NCBI RefSeq assembly: GCF_029227915.1
Contig: NC_079884.1
Location: 25,234,001 to 25,298,000 of the forward strand
Length of the DNA: 64,000 nucleotides
Source: Hydractinia symbiolongicarpus
Lineage: Eukaryota > Cnidaria > Hydrozoa > Anthoathecata > Hydractiniidae
Direction of reading: 5' to 3'
Position numbers and translations under genes: made by a program. The notes beneath the pieces are model-generated. The model searched no databases. It was not told the DNA's origin and saw only the letters and a program-made list of their open reading frames with translations. This document shows positions 1 through 9,513 of the stretch, in pieces; the stretch's first letter is position 1; each line of letters opens with the position of its first letter.

Positions 1-10
1 AGAACAACTT

Positions 11-391
11 TTAATTTACCCTTTTCTTCTCAAGCTTTTCGATAACAGTTCTTTTACCAGCCAGAGGTTTATGAGCAAATATTGTTGGCACAGCACCACG
101 AACCAATCTGCGTTTTCTGGGTCCTAGAATAAATTTGGAGGCCAGAGAGTTCACAGAGAGAAATCCAATAATTTTATCTTTACCTCCCAGCAGTTTATGC
201 CTTAAATCAGCAGATCTGTCAAAGCAGTCTTTCTCAAAATGATGCTCACATAGGAATACATTTTTTGGAATATCAACTCTTTTTATGTTAACTATCCAAC
301 GAGAGGCAACTTTTTTGTTCGTCGGCAAGTGAAAAAATGATAAATCTGGGTTCCTTCTTTGATAATTTGAACATCCCACTGCAGAACAAGA
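11..391 (-). CDS. THAP-domain zinc-finger protein, partial
   Basis: A THAP-type C2CH zinc finger, a DNA-binding module shared by animal transcription regulators and P-element-like transposases. The reading frame shows CSAVGC, the invariant Trp in ASRWIVNI, the CEHHF pair (C-x2-H), and the closing AVPTIF box that marks the end of THAP domains. The frame is open further upstream than any ATG, and a pyrimidine tract ending in CAG lies just inside it, so this is probably one exon with its start codon in an upstream exon. The frame stops at 11-13, but a GGGTAAAT donor-like site next to the stop means the gene could continue past the left edge. No transposase domain is visible, so a host THAP gene and a domesticated or decayed transposon copy are both possible. 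The domain call is firm; gene status is not. Confidence 0.7.
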   Translation of the reverse strand, partial: SCSAVGCSNYQRRNPDLSFFHLPTNKKVASRWIVNIKRVDIPKNVFLCEHHFEKDCFDRSADLRHKLLGGKDKIIGFLSVNSLASKFILGPRKRRLVRGAVPTIFAHKPLAGKRTVIEKLEKKRVN

Positions 392-519
392 GGCTATGTT
401 GCTTAATATACCAATTTTTCTCGTTTAATCCTGCAAATTTATTTACTTTTTTATTCTTGGATTTGAAAAATGGAATGCGAGTCACAAAAAATTTAGAACA
501 TAAGTAATGACACATTATA

Positions 520-1680
520 CATTACCTTTGAAATAGAAACGCCATGATAACATGCCATAATGACATGGCATGACAATTGTTATAATATGGGTAAATGTGC
601 TTAGGATAGTGCTTCCCTTACTATTTGTCTTGCACTGCCAGTTTCACAATGCGTCTACCACCATAGGGACTGAGCCAGATCAATTAAGATGTTGACGTTT
701 TGTTTTGAGAACATCTTAATGGGTGCTTAAAATAGTGAGACAATTTCATAGTGTTAAATATCGCTTTATTTCAAATAAATTCCTTTTCTAAGCAAACTTT
801 ACAAGAAGAAAAACATCTGTAAGTATATTATTTTTTCATAACATAATTCTCTTTATTAAAAAATCCTCCAAGATTCACAACATTTTATTCTATTTACAAC
901 CTGTTACTACAGCCTTTCTATGTTGGCGCTCAGCAAATGCAGAGATTTATAACATTCTTGATCAGAAAGTTGTTGCAAACGTAGTATTTTTACTTAACAT
1001 GTAGTTTGAACAATTTTTTTATCTGATTTTCTTTCTTAATTAACTGTTATTTGTGTATGGGAATGTATGATTGCAAAAAATATATAAATTATTATGGAAA
1101 AAGAACAAGTTTACCAGCAAATGTGATTAAATACATATGAAAAATAAGTTAAAAAGGCTGCATTAAGATCACTCCCTGCAGTGCTACCCATAGTGACTAG
1201 AAACACCCAAAATAATTTCTTAAATCAGGTTCTGCCTCTGCTAGTTAAAATTTGAAACGGACAGGTAAAAAATTTTCAACTAACAAAATTAGATCAACTC
1301 ATCTTTTTTTAAAGTTGCAGTATTTCAACATAAAAATAAAAGTTTTTTTTAACTATATACTATAATATTTTAATTTGGCTCTTAAGAAAGAATCAGTCTC
1401 TTATTAACACTCAGCAAAGACAAAAATACCATCGCATTAACAAATAAGTGACATTTCACTTTGGCAAAAAAAAATAAAAAAGAAATTGAATATAAAGTCA
1501 CACTTGTTTAGGAACTCAACTTTGTATAACAACCAAGTTTTGCATTATTGACCAACTCTATTCCCATTCCATTACATTAAAATAATTATTGTACAGTCAC
1601 TAAAACTGAGCAGCATAAACAGCAAGTTTCAATGTGTTAAAGTGTGTATTAACATGGGAAATCTAACTTTACAGTACTGT
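520..1680. other. noncoding, no gene seen
   Basis: AT-rich sequence without a credible coding exon on either strand and without an obvious repeat family. It could hold untranslated sequence of the THAP locus. Confidence 0.5.
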
Positions 1681-1689
1681 AAAAAGGTA

Positions 1690-1830
1690 TCTTAACATCG
1701 AGGATCGCGTATCTTGCGCGACGCGATCGATACGCGATAGCTTTTTTTTTGCTCCTAAATTTCTATCGCGCATGAAGCCTTATCGCGCTTCCTCGATAAG
1801 CAGTCTCGATACATCGCGATAAGTTAAAAT
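1690..1830. repeat. cluster of TATCGCG/CGCGATA motifs
   Basis: Within about 140 bp the 6-7 base motif ATCGCG or its complement recurs about eight times in both orientations, for example GCGCGACGCGATCGATACGCG near 1717 and ATCGCGATAAG near 1814. This gives a locally CpG-rich, self-complementary patch in AT-rich surroundings. It may be a foldback or the end of an unrecognised element. Confidence 0.6.
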
Positions 1831-2273
1831 TAATTAACTATCTGTTCTTATTAAATTGTAGCGCAAAGAAAAAAAAAATTAAACGATAATCTCGAAAGAA
1901 ATAATTTTATTATACTGTTCTTAAATCACAGCGTAAAAAATAAGGGATCGTCTCAAAACGTTCATACTTAGTTCGTATAATTCGTATAAAAAACTTTGTA
2001 TCATTTTATTAAATCTTTCGTATCATTTTATTTTTAATACAAAGTAGTGTAGTAGGATCAAAATTGTTTAAAGGTGGTTGCAAAAATATATATATATATA
2101 GTGTCTTAATAATTTTACACAAACACCTGTACTAAAACTAGGCCTGTCATATAATGGTATTTTTATGTTTTCAAAATGGACTGTTGGCTGCATTAAACTC
2201 TTAAGAACTTATTAAGTCAGAAAAACAGAGTTTATGTCAACATCAACTTTTCCCTCAACAACAGTCAGAGTAA

Positions 2274-2868
2274 ACACCTAATTAGGCAGAATGACCTAAT
2301 TGGGCGAGTCGTTTAGTTAGGCGACGTGATGTAGTTTAATTAGGCTACCCGTAGTCTAACTAGGCGAACATAAACTTTCTGTTGTAAATACATCAAAATC
2401 ATTGCGTTTCTCAATGTGAATCAAATTGTGAATCAAATCTGTCCACCTTGCAGATAATTTTCACCAATTATCGTCTTATTTGCATCGCGCATTGGTAACT
2501 TATGGCCCAAACCTTGTGTGGCATTATTTGTTGTTTTAAATAATGGATATCAGCCATTCACGCCGCAGGGAAAAAATTAATATGGCGGACGAAAACGTGG
2601 CAGTGTTCACCTAAATAGGCGACACTTAACCTAATTAGGTTATATATTTCATTTTAACATAATTCTTACTTCCGTGCAATTTTGGAATCATGGTCGCGTA
2701 GAATATCCATTCTGAACAAAGATTTTTGCGATTTTTTCTTAGGAATGTGTGAAAAGCCATTAAATATTGTAATGTGTTAACTAGCTTACATATGGCCTAA
2801 TTAGGCTACAATGAGTCACATAAATAGGTGGTATGCCCTAATTAGCCTACCGTTGCCTAATACACCTT
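2274..2868. repeat. cluster of palindromic CCTAATTAGGC motifs
   Basis: At least eleven close variants of the palindrome CCTAATTAGGC occur in about 590 bp, near 2276, 2292, 2311, 2335, 2352, 2608, 2629, 2793, 2818, 2833 and 2855. They form three groups, and spacing inside groups is irregular (about 16-24 bp), so this is not a simple tandem array. The core CTAATTAG contains two overlapping TAAT homeodomain cores. No coding potential is seen. Confidence 0.7.
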
Positions 2869-3311
2869 TACGATAATTCAGGACAACTAACACTCCATCG
2901 CAGCTTATTTTGTGATCGGAGGAGGTAAACATCACACTTTTAAAGAGTTTTTAAAGGAGAAAACACGTTTTTTCCTAATAACTTTTCTTGACACGTTTTG
3001 TTTTTAAAGAAAAGTACACATAAGTTGTATGTCATTATTATCAACGTTTCCTGAAAATTTGAAAGAAATTGATACAACGGAAGTTAAAAAACGGAAGAAA
3101 ACAAGCTTTCATCTCTAACAAACTCTCATAAAAACACAATTTTTACCTCCTTTTTCCGATATTGTAAAACGATGGAGAGCCGTAGGAACGCATGTACAAT
3201 TGACGTAAAGGTGTATCAAGTGTTTACCCTGACTGAACAAGCATTGTGTGGGCTAAACATGGCTTTCCCAGTGACAGCAGCCAGAAAATTCATTAGCAAC
3301 AGCAGTGGCAC

Positions 3312-3372
3312 CATAGCTTGGTGGTTACAACTCTCACACTTTGTGGGAATGACCAAGGTTCGATACCGTTGT
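3312..3372 (+). repeat. partial tRNA-derived SINE head (first of tandem pair)
   Basis: It contains TTGGTGGTTA, an A-box-like stretch, and GGTTCGATACC, a near-perfect B box. It sits directly in front of a better preserved copy of the same head. I read it as a truncated or dimeric SINE head rather than a tRNA, because the stems are poorly paired. Confidence 0.65.
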
Positions 3373-3373
3373 G

Positions 3374-3727
3374 GCGCCGTAGATTAGTGGTTATAGCTCT
3401 CGTACTCTGTGCGGGAGACCGGGGTTCGATTCCTCTTGACGGCGATTCAACATTGGCGAGTGAATGTTACCATAGCCCCGGGTTAACCCAAGTCATGTGA
3501 GGGGAATTGGGAAAATGGCACACTGTGTGGGCAGTTGGATGTTGCCGGGAGTTGTCCAGTAGAGCGCGGGCTCTAATTGGGTCTGCATAGCTCAAAATGA
3601 GCATTAAATACTCTAGGACTCTCCATCTACGCCATGGCCCCTCCTGGAAATAATAGACAGGGTATATCCCTTGATATTTGTGAGGCTGGCCATGTAAAAT
3701 ATGCACATCTATCTATCTATCTATCTA
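3374..3727 (+). repeat. tRNA-derived SINE, family 1, near full length
   Basis: The first ~72 bp are tRNA-like: acceptor-stem halves CGCCGT/ACGGCG, an A box in TAGATTAGTGGTTA, a pairable anticodon arm, and the perfect B box GGTTCGATTCC. A shared ~240-bp body follows, then a (TATC)n tail at about 3709-3727. The same body recurs at 43581-43915, which shows it is a dispersed repeat. RNA polymerase III transcription would be expected from the internal promoter. Short reading frames here are repeat sequence, not genes. Confidence 0.85.
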
Positions 3728-3905
3728 CCCTTTGGCAGCGATTTAATATGGGCCAGTAAATGTTACCATAGCCGGGTGTTATCCCAAGCCATGTGAGGCA
3801 AATTGGGGAAATTGCACACTGTGTGGGCTGTTAGATTTTGTACGGAGTTGTCTTGTAGAGCACAGTGCCTATTTGGGTCTCAGCATTTTTTCAGAGCATA
3901 GCTAT
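3728..3905 (+). repeat. 5'-truncated copy of SINE family 1
   Basis: It starts in the SINE body just after the B-box arm (TTTGGCAGCGATTTAAT) and follows the body of the preceding copy with many substitutions up to the segment equivalent to TCTAGTAGAGC. It lies directly behind the TATC tail of the upstream copy, giving a head-to-tail SINE array. Confidence 0.75.
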
Positions 3906-5095
3906 AGCTAGCTAAAAGCATCTAATCTCTGATATATGTCTTCTCCAGCTTTTAAATATTTAAATTTTTAGTATCTCAAGAACAAAAACAGATTTCTAAA
4001 AATTTACAAAAGACTTAATAAATTTTTTATCCTCTATAAAGCAAGTCAATATATACAAAAATCATTTTGGGGGGTAGCTGGCTTCTTCCTACAGCTTCAT
4101 TTTGTCTTTTTTTTCTCTTTTCTTCTCCGATGATGGCATGGTTTGATTATAAAAGTCATGGAGTAAATTGAGGTTCCGCAAAACATTCCAAAATTATTTT
4201 AATTATTTCTATGACATCAAGGGCATTATAATTAAATTTGTTTGCACACGGGTTTAGATCGGGGAACGGCAGCTCTCATCCCAGGGTTTTGTGGGCCGAG
4301 CCGTTATTTGGCCATGCAAAATGCCTGGGGGACGATAGTTGGGAAACGGAATCCTCGGCTTGCAGGCAAATATTCTCAAATTAACCTTAAGCCGGTTTCT
4401 CATTTGGCGGTTTCGGAGGTGAGCAGAGCTGTGTGATTCACGAGGGCTAGAAAATGTTTTCCATTTTTGATTTAAATCATAAAAACTTGATTTTCTGACA
4501 TGCTTTTGTTCAAAAAGCGAAAAATTGCCCAGAGAAGAACACCGTTTTCTTATCTAAGTTCTTTTTTTATACTTGTATACATTTAACTTTATTATTTTCT
4601 GTGTCCAAACTTTAAAAGTCCAAAGCTCCATTCTACAAAATTTATTTCTTATTCATTTCAAAAGTTTATTTTGATGCTGAAATTGTAAAGGAACAGGGGT
4701 GGGGTGGAAAGCAGGGCGGCTATTGTTACTATAACATTGCCTGTTGCGCGTTCTTGATTTGCCTTGTGGAAAGCCGGCGTTAGTGTAAACACTTGTCATT
4801 AATATATTGTATCACGGAGGTTTTTCGCCTTTGATATGAGAGACGACGGCAGAAAACCTGGGTCGAGGGTGACTTTACCGAAAAATAGGGTACTGCCCCA
4901 CCGCACCGCCATCGTCAAAATAAATCACATGTTTTCCCGGAATTCATTTTACGCAAAAAGACAAAGGAAAACGCCGGTTATCGGGAAATATCTCTCTTAT
5001 CTAAATAATAAATAAGTAAAAGCTATATGTTATACGCTAAATGTGCGACAAATGAAAGCATGGCCCGCTGCTCAACCACGAACCCAGAGCCTATA
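3906..5095. other. noncoding, locally GC-richer patch
   Basis: No convincing gene. A patch at about 4242-4436 is richer in GC than its surroundings and carries a short open frame that resembles nothing I recognise. It may be repeat sequence. Confidence 0.4.
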
Positions 5096-5099
5096 GCGT

Positions 5100-5149
5100 T
5101 TTTTGATATGAAGATGAAGCGCGTACGCGTTTTATCTTCATATCAAAAA
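5100..5149. repeat. 50-bp near-perfect palindrome
   Basis: Perfect 16-bp inverted arms TTTTTGATATGAAGAT and ATCTTCATATCAAAAA flank an 18-bp centre that contains the palindrome CGCGTACGCG. The whole segment could form a cruciform or an RNA hairpin. It lies beyond the 3' end of the Harbinger transposase relic and could be a foldback terminus, but I see no matching second copy in the window. Confidence 0.8.
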
Positions 5150-5599
5150 CGGGGTCAAGAACGATCGATGATTTCTTCATTTAAGTACTAATATTGGAAA
5201 TATGCGCATGTAAACGAAGACTTAATTTTAGATTTTAAAGTAAAAAAACAAGGACACATTTTGATGGAAGTGATCTGTAAAATTTTTGGAACGTTTAGAT
5301 TAATTCACCACGGGGGGTTCTTCTTTTGTGGAGAGTGAAAAGCCGGGATTCCATTCAGCAATCTTGTACAGGCGGGCGGAAAAAATACGTTGTGACGTAA
5401 GAATCATACAGAAATATCACTAAAACTGAGTGAAAGAATGCCGAAGTTTTGTCCGCCAGAAAGTTGAAAATTTTCAACTTTTTTTTTCCACTTGCTTTTT
5501 TGAGCCAATCAAAATTCGTTATTTTTGATGATTGAGCAAAATATAAATGATAAACAATGTGAGGGAGAGAAACTGTTTTCTCTCCCTGCAGTTGGGGAA

Positions 5600-6036
5600 A
5601 AAACAAAATAGCATCACAATACTAAACGTTTTTATTATAATTAAAGTAAAAGGAACCGGTACTATTAGTATTGAATTACTATATGTTTGCAATCAATCGC
5701 ACCAGGACAATGTGGAAAATTCCAAAGATCAATAAAATCATTAGTGATTTTCAACCATTCTTGTTTAGTATTTGGTACTCTCATATAGTTCCTACTACAC
5801 AACACTTTCCAAATAACTAGTGTGGTCTCTCGTATGATGCGGCATACTGTTGTTGGGCTGACCCGGTACCTTGATGCAATTGTATATTCAGAGTCTTCAG
5901 TTGCCAAATAGCGCAAAGTGATGCAGAGACGTACAGCAGGCGTAGTCGTGGGACGCCTGGTCCCTGATTTAAAAATGAATGGAGCTACCCAGGATAGCAA
6001 GAGTTTAAATTTCTCTGGACACATTCTGAAATTTCT
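5600..6036 (-). pseudogene. PIF/Harbinger transposase (HARBI1-like) relic
   Basis: The frame reads NFRMCPEKF, then the helix-turn-helix-like block RLCITLRYLATEDSEYTIA and SPTTVCRIIRETTLVIW, then PHCPGAIDCKHIVIQ. This is the N-terminal half of a Harbinger nuclease up to the first catalytic Asp; the usual Gly of the AIDGKH motif is Cys here. Stops follow at 5665, yet similarity resumes at about 5600-5650 as a degraded FYFNYNKNV-type segment, with a further stop and a frame change. The remaining catalytic acidic residues are not found. It is a dead fragment of a cut-and-paste transposon. HARBI1-type proteins are usually ~350 aa, against ~120 aa in frame here. Confidence 0.87.
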
Positions 6037-6506
6037 GTAAAATTAATCGTTGTCAAACAAATATAGATCTCGAACTAAAGGCTCGAATTCACACTTTCTT
6101 ATCTGTCTTTAAAAATTTGTCGCACCCAAATTCTGAGCCGGTGCAACAACATTAACAGTAGGTTTGCTTGCAAAATTAGTAACTTGTTAACTCTTGCTAT
6201 CTTTGTTGACATTCTAGCGCGCTTTTTATGCGTGCTTTTTATAAGCGCGTACAATGGAAATGATATGATTTTGTCTGCCAACTTTGCTCCGTCCGCTACG
6301 CCTGCACAAATATGGCTGAATGGAAACCCCGCTTAATTGTGATTATGCTGAAAATAATTCATTCGCATAAACTATATTAAACCTAATTTTACTCGATGTT
6401 TTTCTGAATTAAACGGTGGACCGCATCTACGCTGCCATTTTTAATCGGGTAAGAATCAGAAATCCTGGTAAGACGTGGCGAATATAAAATGTGTCAGTAA
6501 AATTCG
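6037..6506. other. noncoding, no gene seen
   Basis: Sequence between two transposon remnants; no supported exon or terminal repeat. It may be part of the Harbinger copy's flank. Confidence 0.4.
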
Positions 6507-7243
6507 CCGTAAATGATCGATTAAGCGTCCCCGGGGGATTATTTGTCAAAATGGGTTTTAGTGGAGGGGGCTTATTCGGGAGGGGAGTTAAATGGGATGG
6601 GGGCTTATAAAATTATGCAAAAATCTAGTTTGCTAAAAAATAAAAACAACAATTTTAACACAACATATTTTTCTAAAAGTATAATAAAAACAAACACTAA
6701 TCGTTCTCAATATCACTATCGCCTTCTTCGTCCTCGTCTACGATCTAAGGGAGCTGCATCAATCATTTCTTCGGCATCTGAGTTAAATGGGTTGTCCTCC
6801 GTCTCGTTTACCAGTTGTATTTGTTCATTGAGACTTGCAGGACCAGCCTGATAGGGTTGATGCTTTTTGAAACAATGTATCTCTTTATCCTCCCTCCCAT
6901 CACTAGCCGATGTTAAGGCACACGTTTTAAACGATTTACGTATTAATTCAGCTAGCAGCTCCTTCCAGGAATCAAGAATCTAGTTTACAATTGTGCTGCG
7001 AGGCGGAGGTTTCATATTCCCGCCATCGATTATAAATACCATTTAATCATTTGTTTATAGTAGTATTTTCTCAGTCCCTATCAACTATATTGAAATATTG
7101 AAATTACTGTAAATTCGAATAAGCCCCATTGGGGGCTTATTCGGGAGGGGGGTGCTTATTTGTGAAAATGGGTTTTGAGAGAGGGGGCTTATTCGAGAGG
7201 ATGGGGGGTATTTGGGAGTGGGGGCTTAATCGATCATTTACGG
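6507..7243. mobile_element. 737-bp DNA transposon with 20-bp terminal inverted repeats
   Basis: A perfect 20-bp inverted repeat, CCGTAAATGATCGATTAAGC and its complement, bounds the element. Inside both ends lie matching blocks with GGGGCTTATTCGGGAGGGG and a TTATTTGT-AAAATGGGTTTT motif in direct orientation, giving subterminal repeats. The middle encodes a minus-strand transposase tail (6716-7015), so this is an internally deleted, non-autonomous derivative. The transposase similarity suggests the pogo branch of Tc1/mariner. I could not confirm a TA target duplication, because the bases next to the terminal repeats differ on the two sides. Confidence 0.8.
6716..7015 (-). pseudogene. pogo-like transposase C-terminal relic
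   Basis: Reading from 7015 downward the frame gives MKPPPRSTIVN, an in-frame TAG where this family normally has Trp, then ILDSWKELLAELIRKSFKTC, ALTSASDGREDKEIHCF, and an acidic tail ending with a run of Arg. This order (KPP, SW, IRKSFK-C, SDG-ED) is typical of the end of pogo/Tigger-type DDE transposases common in invertebrate genomes. The catalytic domain is absent. The premature amber codon and missing core make it non-functional. Confidence 0.75.
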
Positions 7244-8200
7244 TAAGTTAAATGTTCGGTCAATAAAAAAACGACAATAATGTTTGAAATTTTAAAGTAA
7301 AAGCTTTTCGAAAAACACCTACCATTAGTGCTTCAATCTTCATGCTCCCTTCTTTGTTATGGTTCTCGTTGCACTTTAACATTTTTCGTGTTCTCTTCAC
7401 ATTATTTAAGCGAAGGGAAATTTGTTAACTCGTTCTAAGGGAAAAGATATGACAACATTTCAATTGATAACAATTTTTATGAAATTAAAGGCCCATGGCA
7501 ACCAAGGAGGGCGCGGCTGAACGGTCGTAAGCTTAAAACATTGAAAAAACAAAAATTGATTTCAAATTCTTGAACAGTTGTTTGATATTTCGCTTGGTAT
7601 ACCGAGTAAAATTTCGTCTCACAAATCGCATTTTACGCAATCAAAACGCATACTAAGTGAAACTACCAAAAAAAGTAATATCAGCCATTTAAAATGAGTC
7701 GTTTAAAATGAGTTTACAAAACTAAAAAAATTATTTTGAGTAAATTTTAAGTGACTTTATCAGCTTTTTTGACTTGACACACATTTGCGTTTTCTTGTTA
7801 CTTTCGAAACTATAAACGGATACATCAACAACGCCTAATTCACAACAAAAAGTTAAATGGCATTTTCCAAACAAACACAACCCTGGGAAAGTAATATTCA
7901 AATATACTTTTCAAAATCTCACAAAAAATGAAAAACCACTCCTTAGCAAATGTCTTAATTTCTCGATAATACTCAAAGAGTTAAACTAGCCTGACTTGCT
8001 CAGGCCATAATTGTTGTACAGAGATGGTATCAAAAAAAAATAAAAAAAATGTGAAATTGGTAAAGTTAGTATAAGAGACGTACTCCACCTACAACAATTG
8101 TGGCCATAAAAAGAAACAGAATTTATCAATGGATCACTTGAATGCTTTAAAAACATCGCCAACTTACATTGTCATAGCTCTGACGAGGTCAAGTCTGTTT
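7244..8200. other. noncoding, no gene seen
   Basis: AT-rich stretch without supported features up to the Penelope-like relic. Confidence 0.45.
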
Positions 8201-8229
8201 TCATTGGCAATGAAGATGAATATATTAAG

Positions 8230-8700
8230 AAAATGCAGAGTTCGATTCAGGAAAGATTGAAAAAGTTGACATACCAACTGGAAGGAAAGTCAGAAGAAAA
8301 AGTAGAGACACTTAAGACATTATTTGACAAGTCGATATCTTTCTCCACATGTAACAATTTATCACCAACCGGATCGAAACCTGAGACGATGTATGTCTTA
8401 ACAAAAGTGCACAGAAGTCAACAGTATGATCGCCTACTTTCAGAACAATCATCTCTGCAATTGGTGTTCCTACATATAAATATCCCTTTTGTTGAAATGT
8501 TGAAACCCTTTACTACCAATTCACTGCCAAGAATTACTTTCCATTCGTTGATGACTACACAGCCAGCTTAGACGTGGAATCGTTATTTCGCTTGATGAGA
8601 CGATCAATATATGTGTATCAACTATATGCGCACATTGATGTAATTAATGGCATACGTAAAGACGATTTTCGAACTTTAGCCCCATCGTCCTTAATCCTTA
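8230..8700 (+). pseudogene. Penelope-like reverse transcriptase relic
   Basis: Fragments of one RT are spread over two or three frames. The first frame gives RLKKLTYQLEGKSEEKVE and PTGSKPETMYVLTKVHRS, matching the 'TGS-P--Y-LPKVHK' block. After a frame change come RTIISAIGVPTYKYPFC, a stop, and FTAKNYFPFVDDY followed by ASLDVESLF, the block that precedes the first catalytic Asp region. A last frame gives INGIRKDDFRTL. This order is characteristic of Penelope-like elements, whose RT commonly carries a 'SLDV-SLFTNIP' motif. The metal-binding YADD-type box and an endonuclease domain are not found. Multiple frameshifts and stops show it is dead. Confidence 0.75.
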
Positions 8701-8771
8701 AAAATATTCCTCTTATAATACATAATCCGTCGTGTTTAGGGTCTAAACAGTCCTTTTTGCAAAATTTTTAA

Positions 8772-9513
8772 CATAACCCTCTATTTTCTATAACATTTCA
8801 CGCTTTTCTCTACAAGAATATCAAAATTCTAACATCAGGCTGGTCATTATTCTTATTTCTCTGCTATTCTATTTTTTTAACCTGAAATCCCAACCTAATA
8901 TACTATTAAACCATATTTTTATAATAGAATGGGTGTAATTTTGCCATGCTAAGTTGACTTTGACAGGAGGTGAATATAACGATGATTTCCTTTTGATACA
9001 CGCAACACGGAAATCATTATTTTTGTCAAATTTTACTTATAATTTTAGGATTCTCGTCCCGAGAAATATATCAGGTTAAACGATTCAATCTTTTTGGTGG
9101 TTTTTCCATTCTTGTTTTTTTAAAAGACTATTTAGACGTTGCCTAATTTGGGAACCAAACTAACCTAAAAGATGCTATAGTTTTAGAAAAGTTTGGTTCT
9201 TTTAAAATCTTACCCAGTATATTGTGTTTTATTATCCCATTACCCTGCTTCTTTGTTATTGATGCCTCTGGTAATCACGTCTGTTTTGCCATTTGTTTCA
9301 AAAAGGCTGAATACAAGTTTGTACCGTACCTACATTCTCCAATATTTTCACCGCGAAGCAGTAAGTTGGCCCTCATAACAATTTTAAATCATAAATATTA
9401 AATTTGTATGAAAGTTGACTTGTATATCTTTTTAACACCATGTAGAGTAAATCAAATATAATAATATATACAAATGTACAAGAAACTCAAATCAGTTCTT
9501 CAATTCTCTTTTT
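8772..9513. other. noncoding; downstream of harmonin
   Basis: No supported gene. The part nearest 9513 should include the harmonin 3' untranslated region, as the harmonin stop codon lies at 9514-9516 on the minus strand. Confidence 0.5.

Noticed and set aside
3374-3445. Functional tRNA gene
   Set aside because: A and B boxes and the acceptor stem are good, but the T stem does not pair and the segment is the head of a repeated SINE.
3467-3706. 79-codon minus-strand frame
   Set aside because: It lies entirely in the SINE body, which recurs at 43.6 kb without an open frame of interest.
4242-4436. GC-richer 64-codon plus-strand frame
   Set aside because: No similarity, no splice context; composition alone is not enough.
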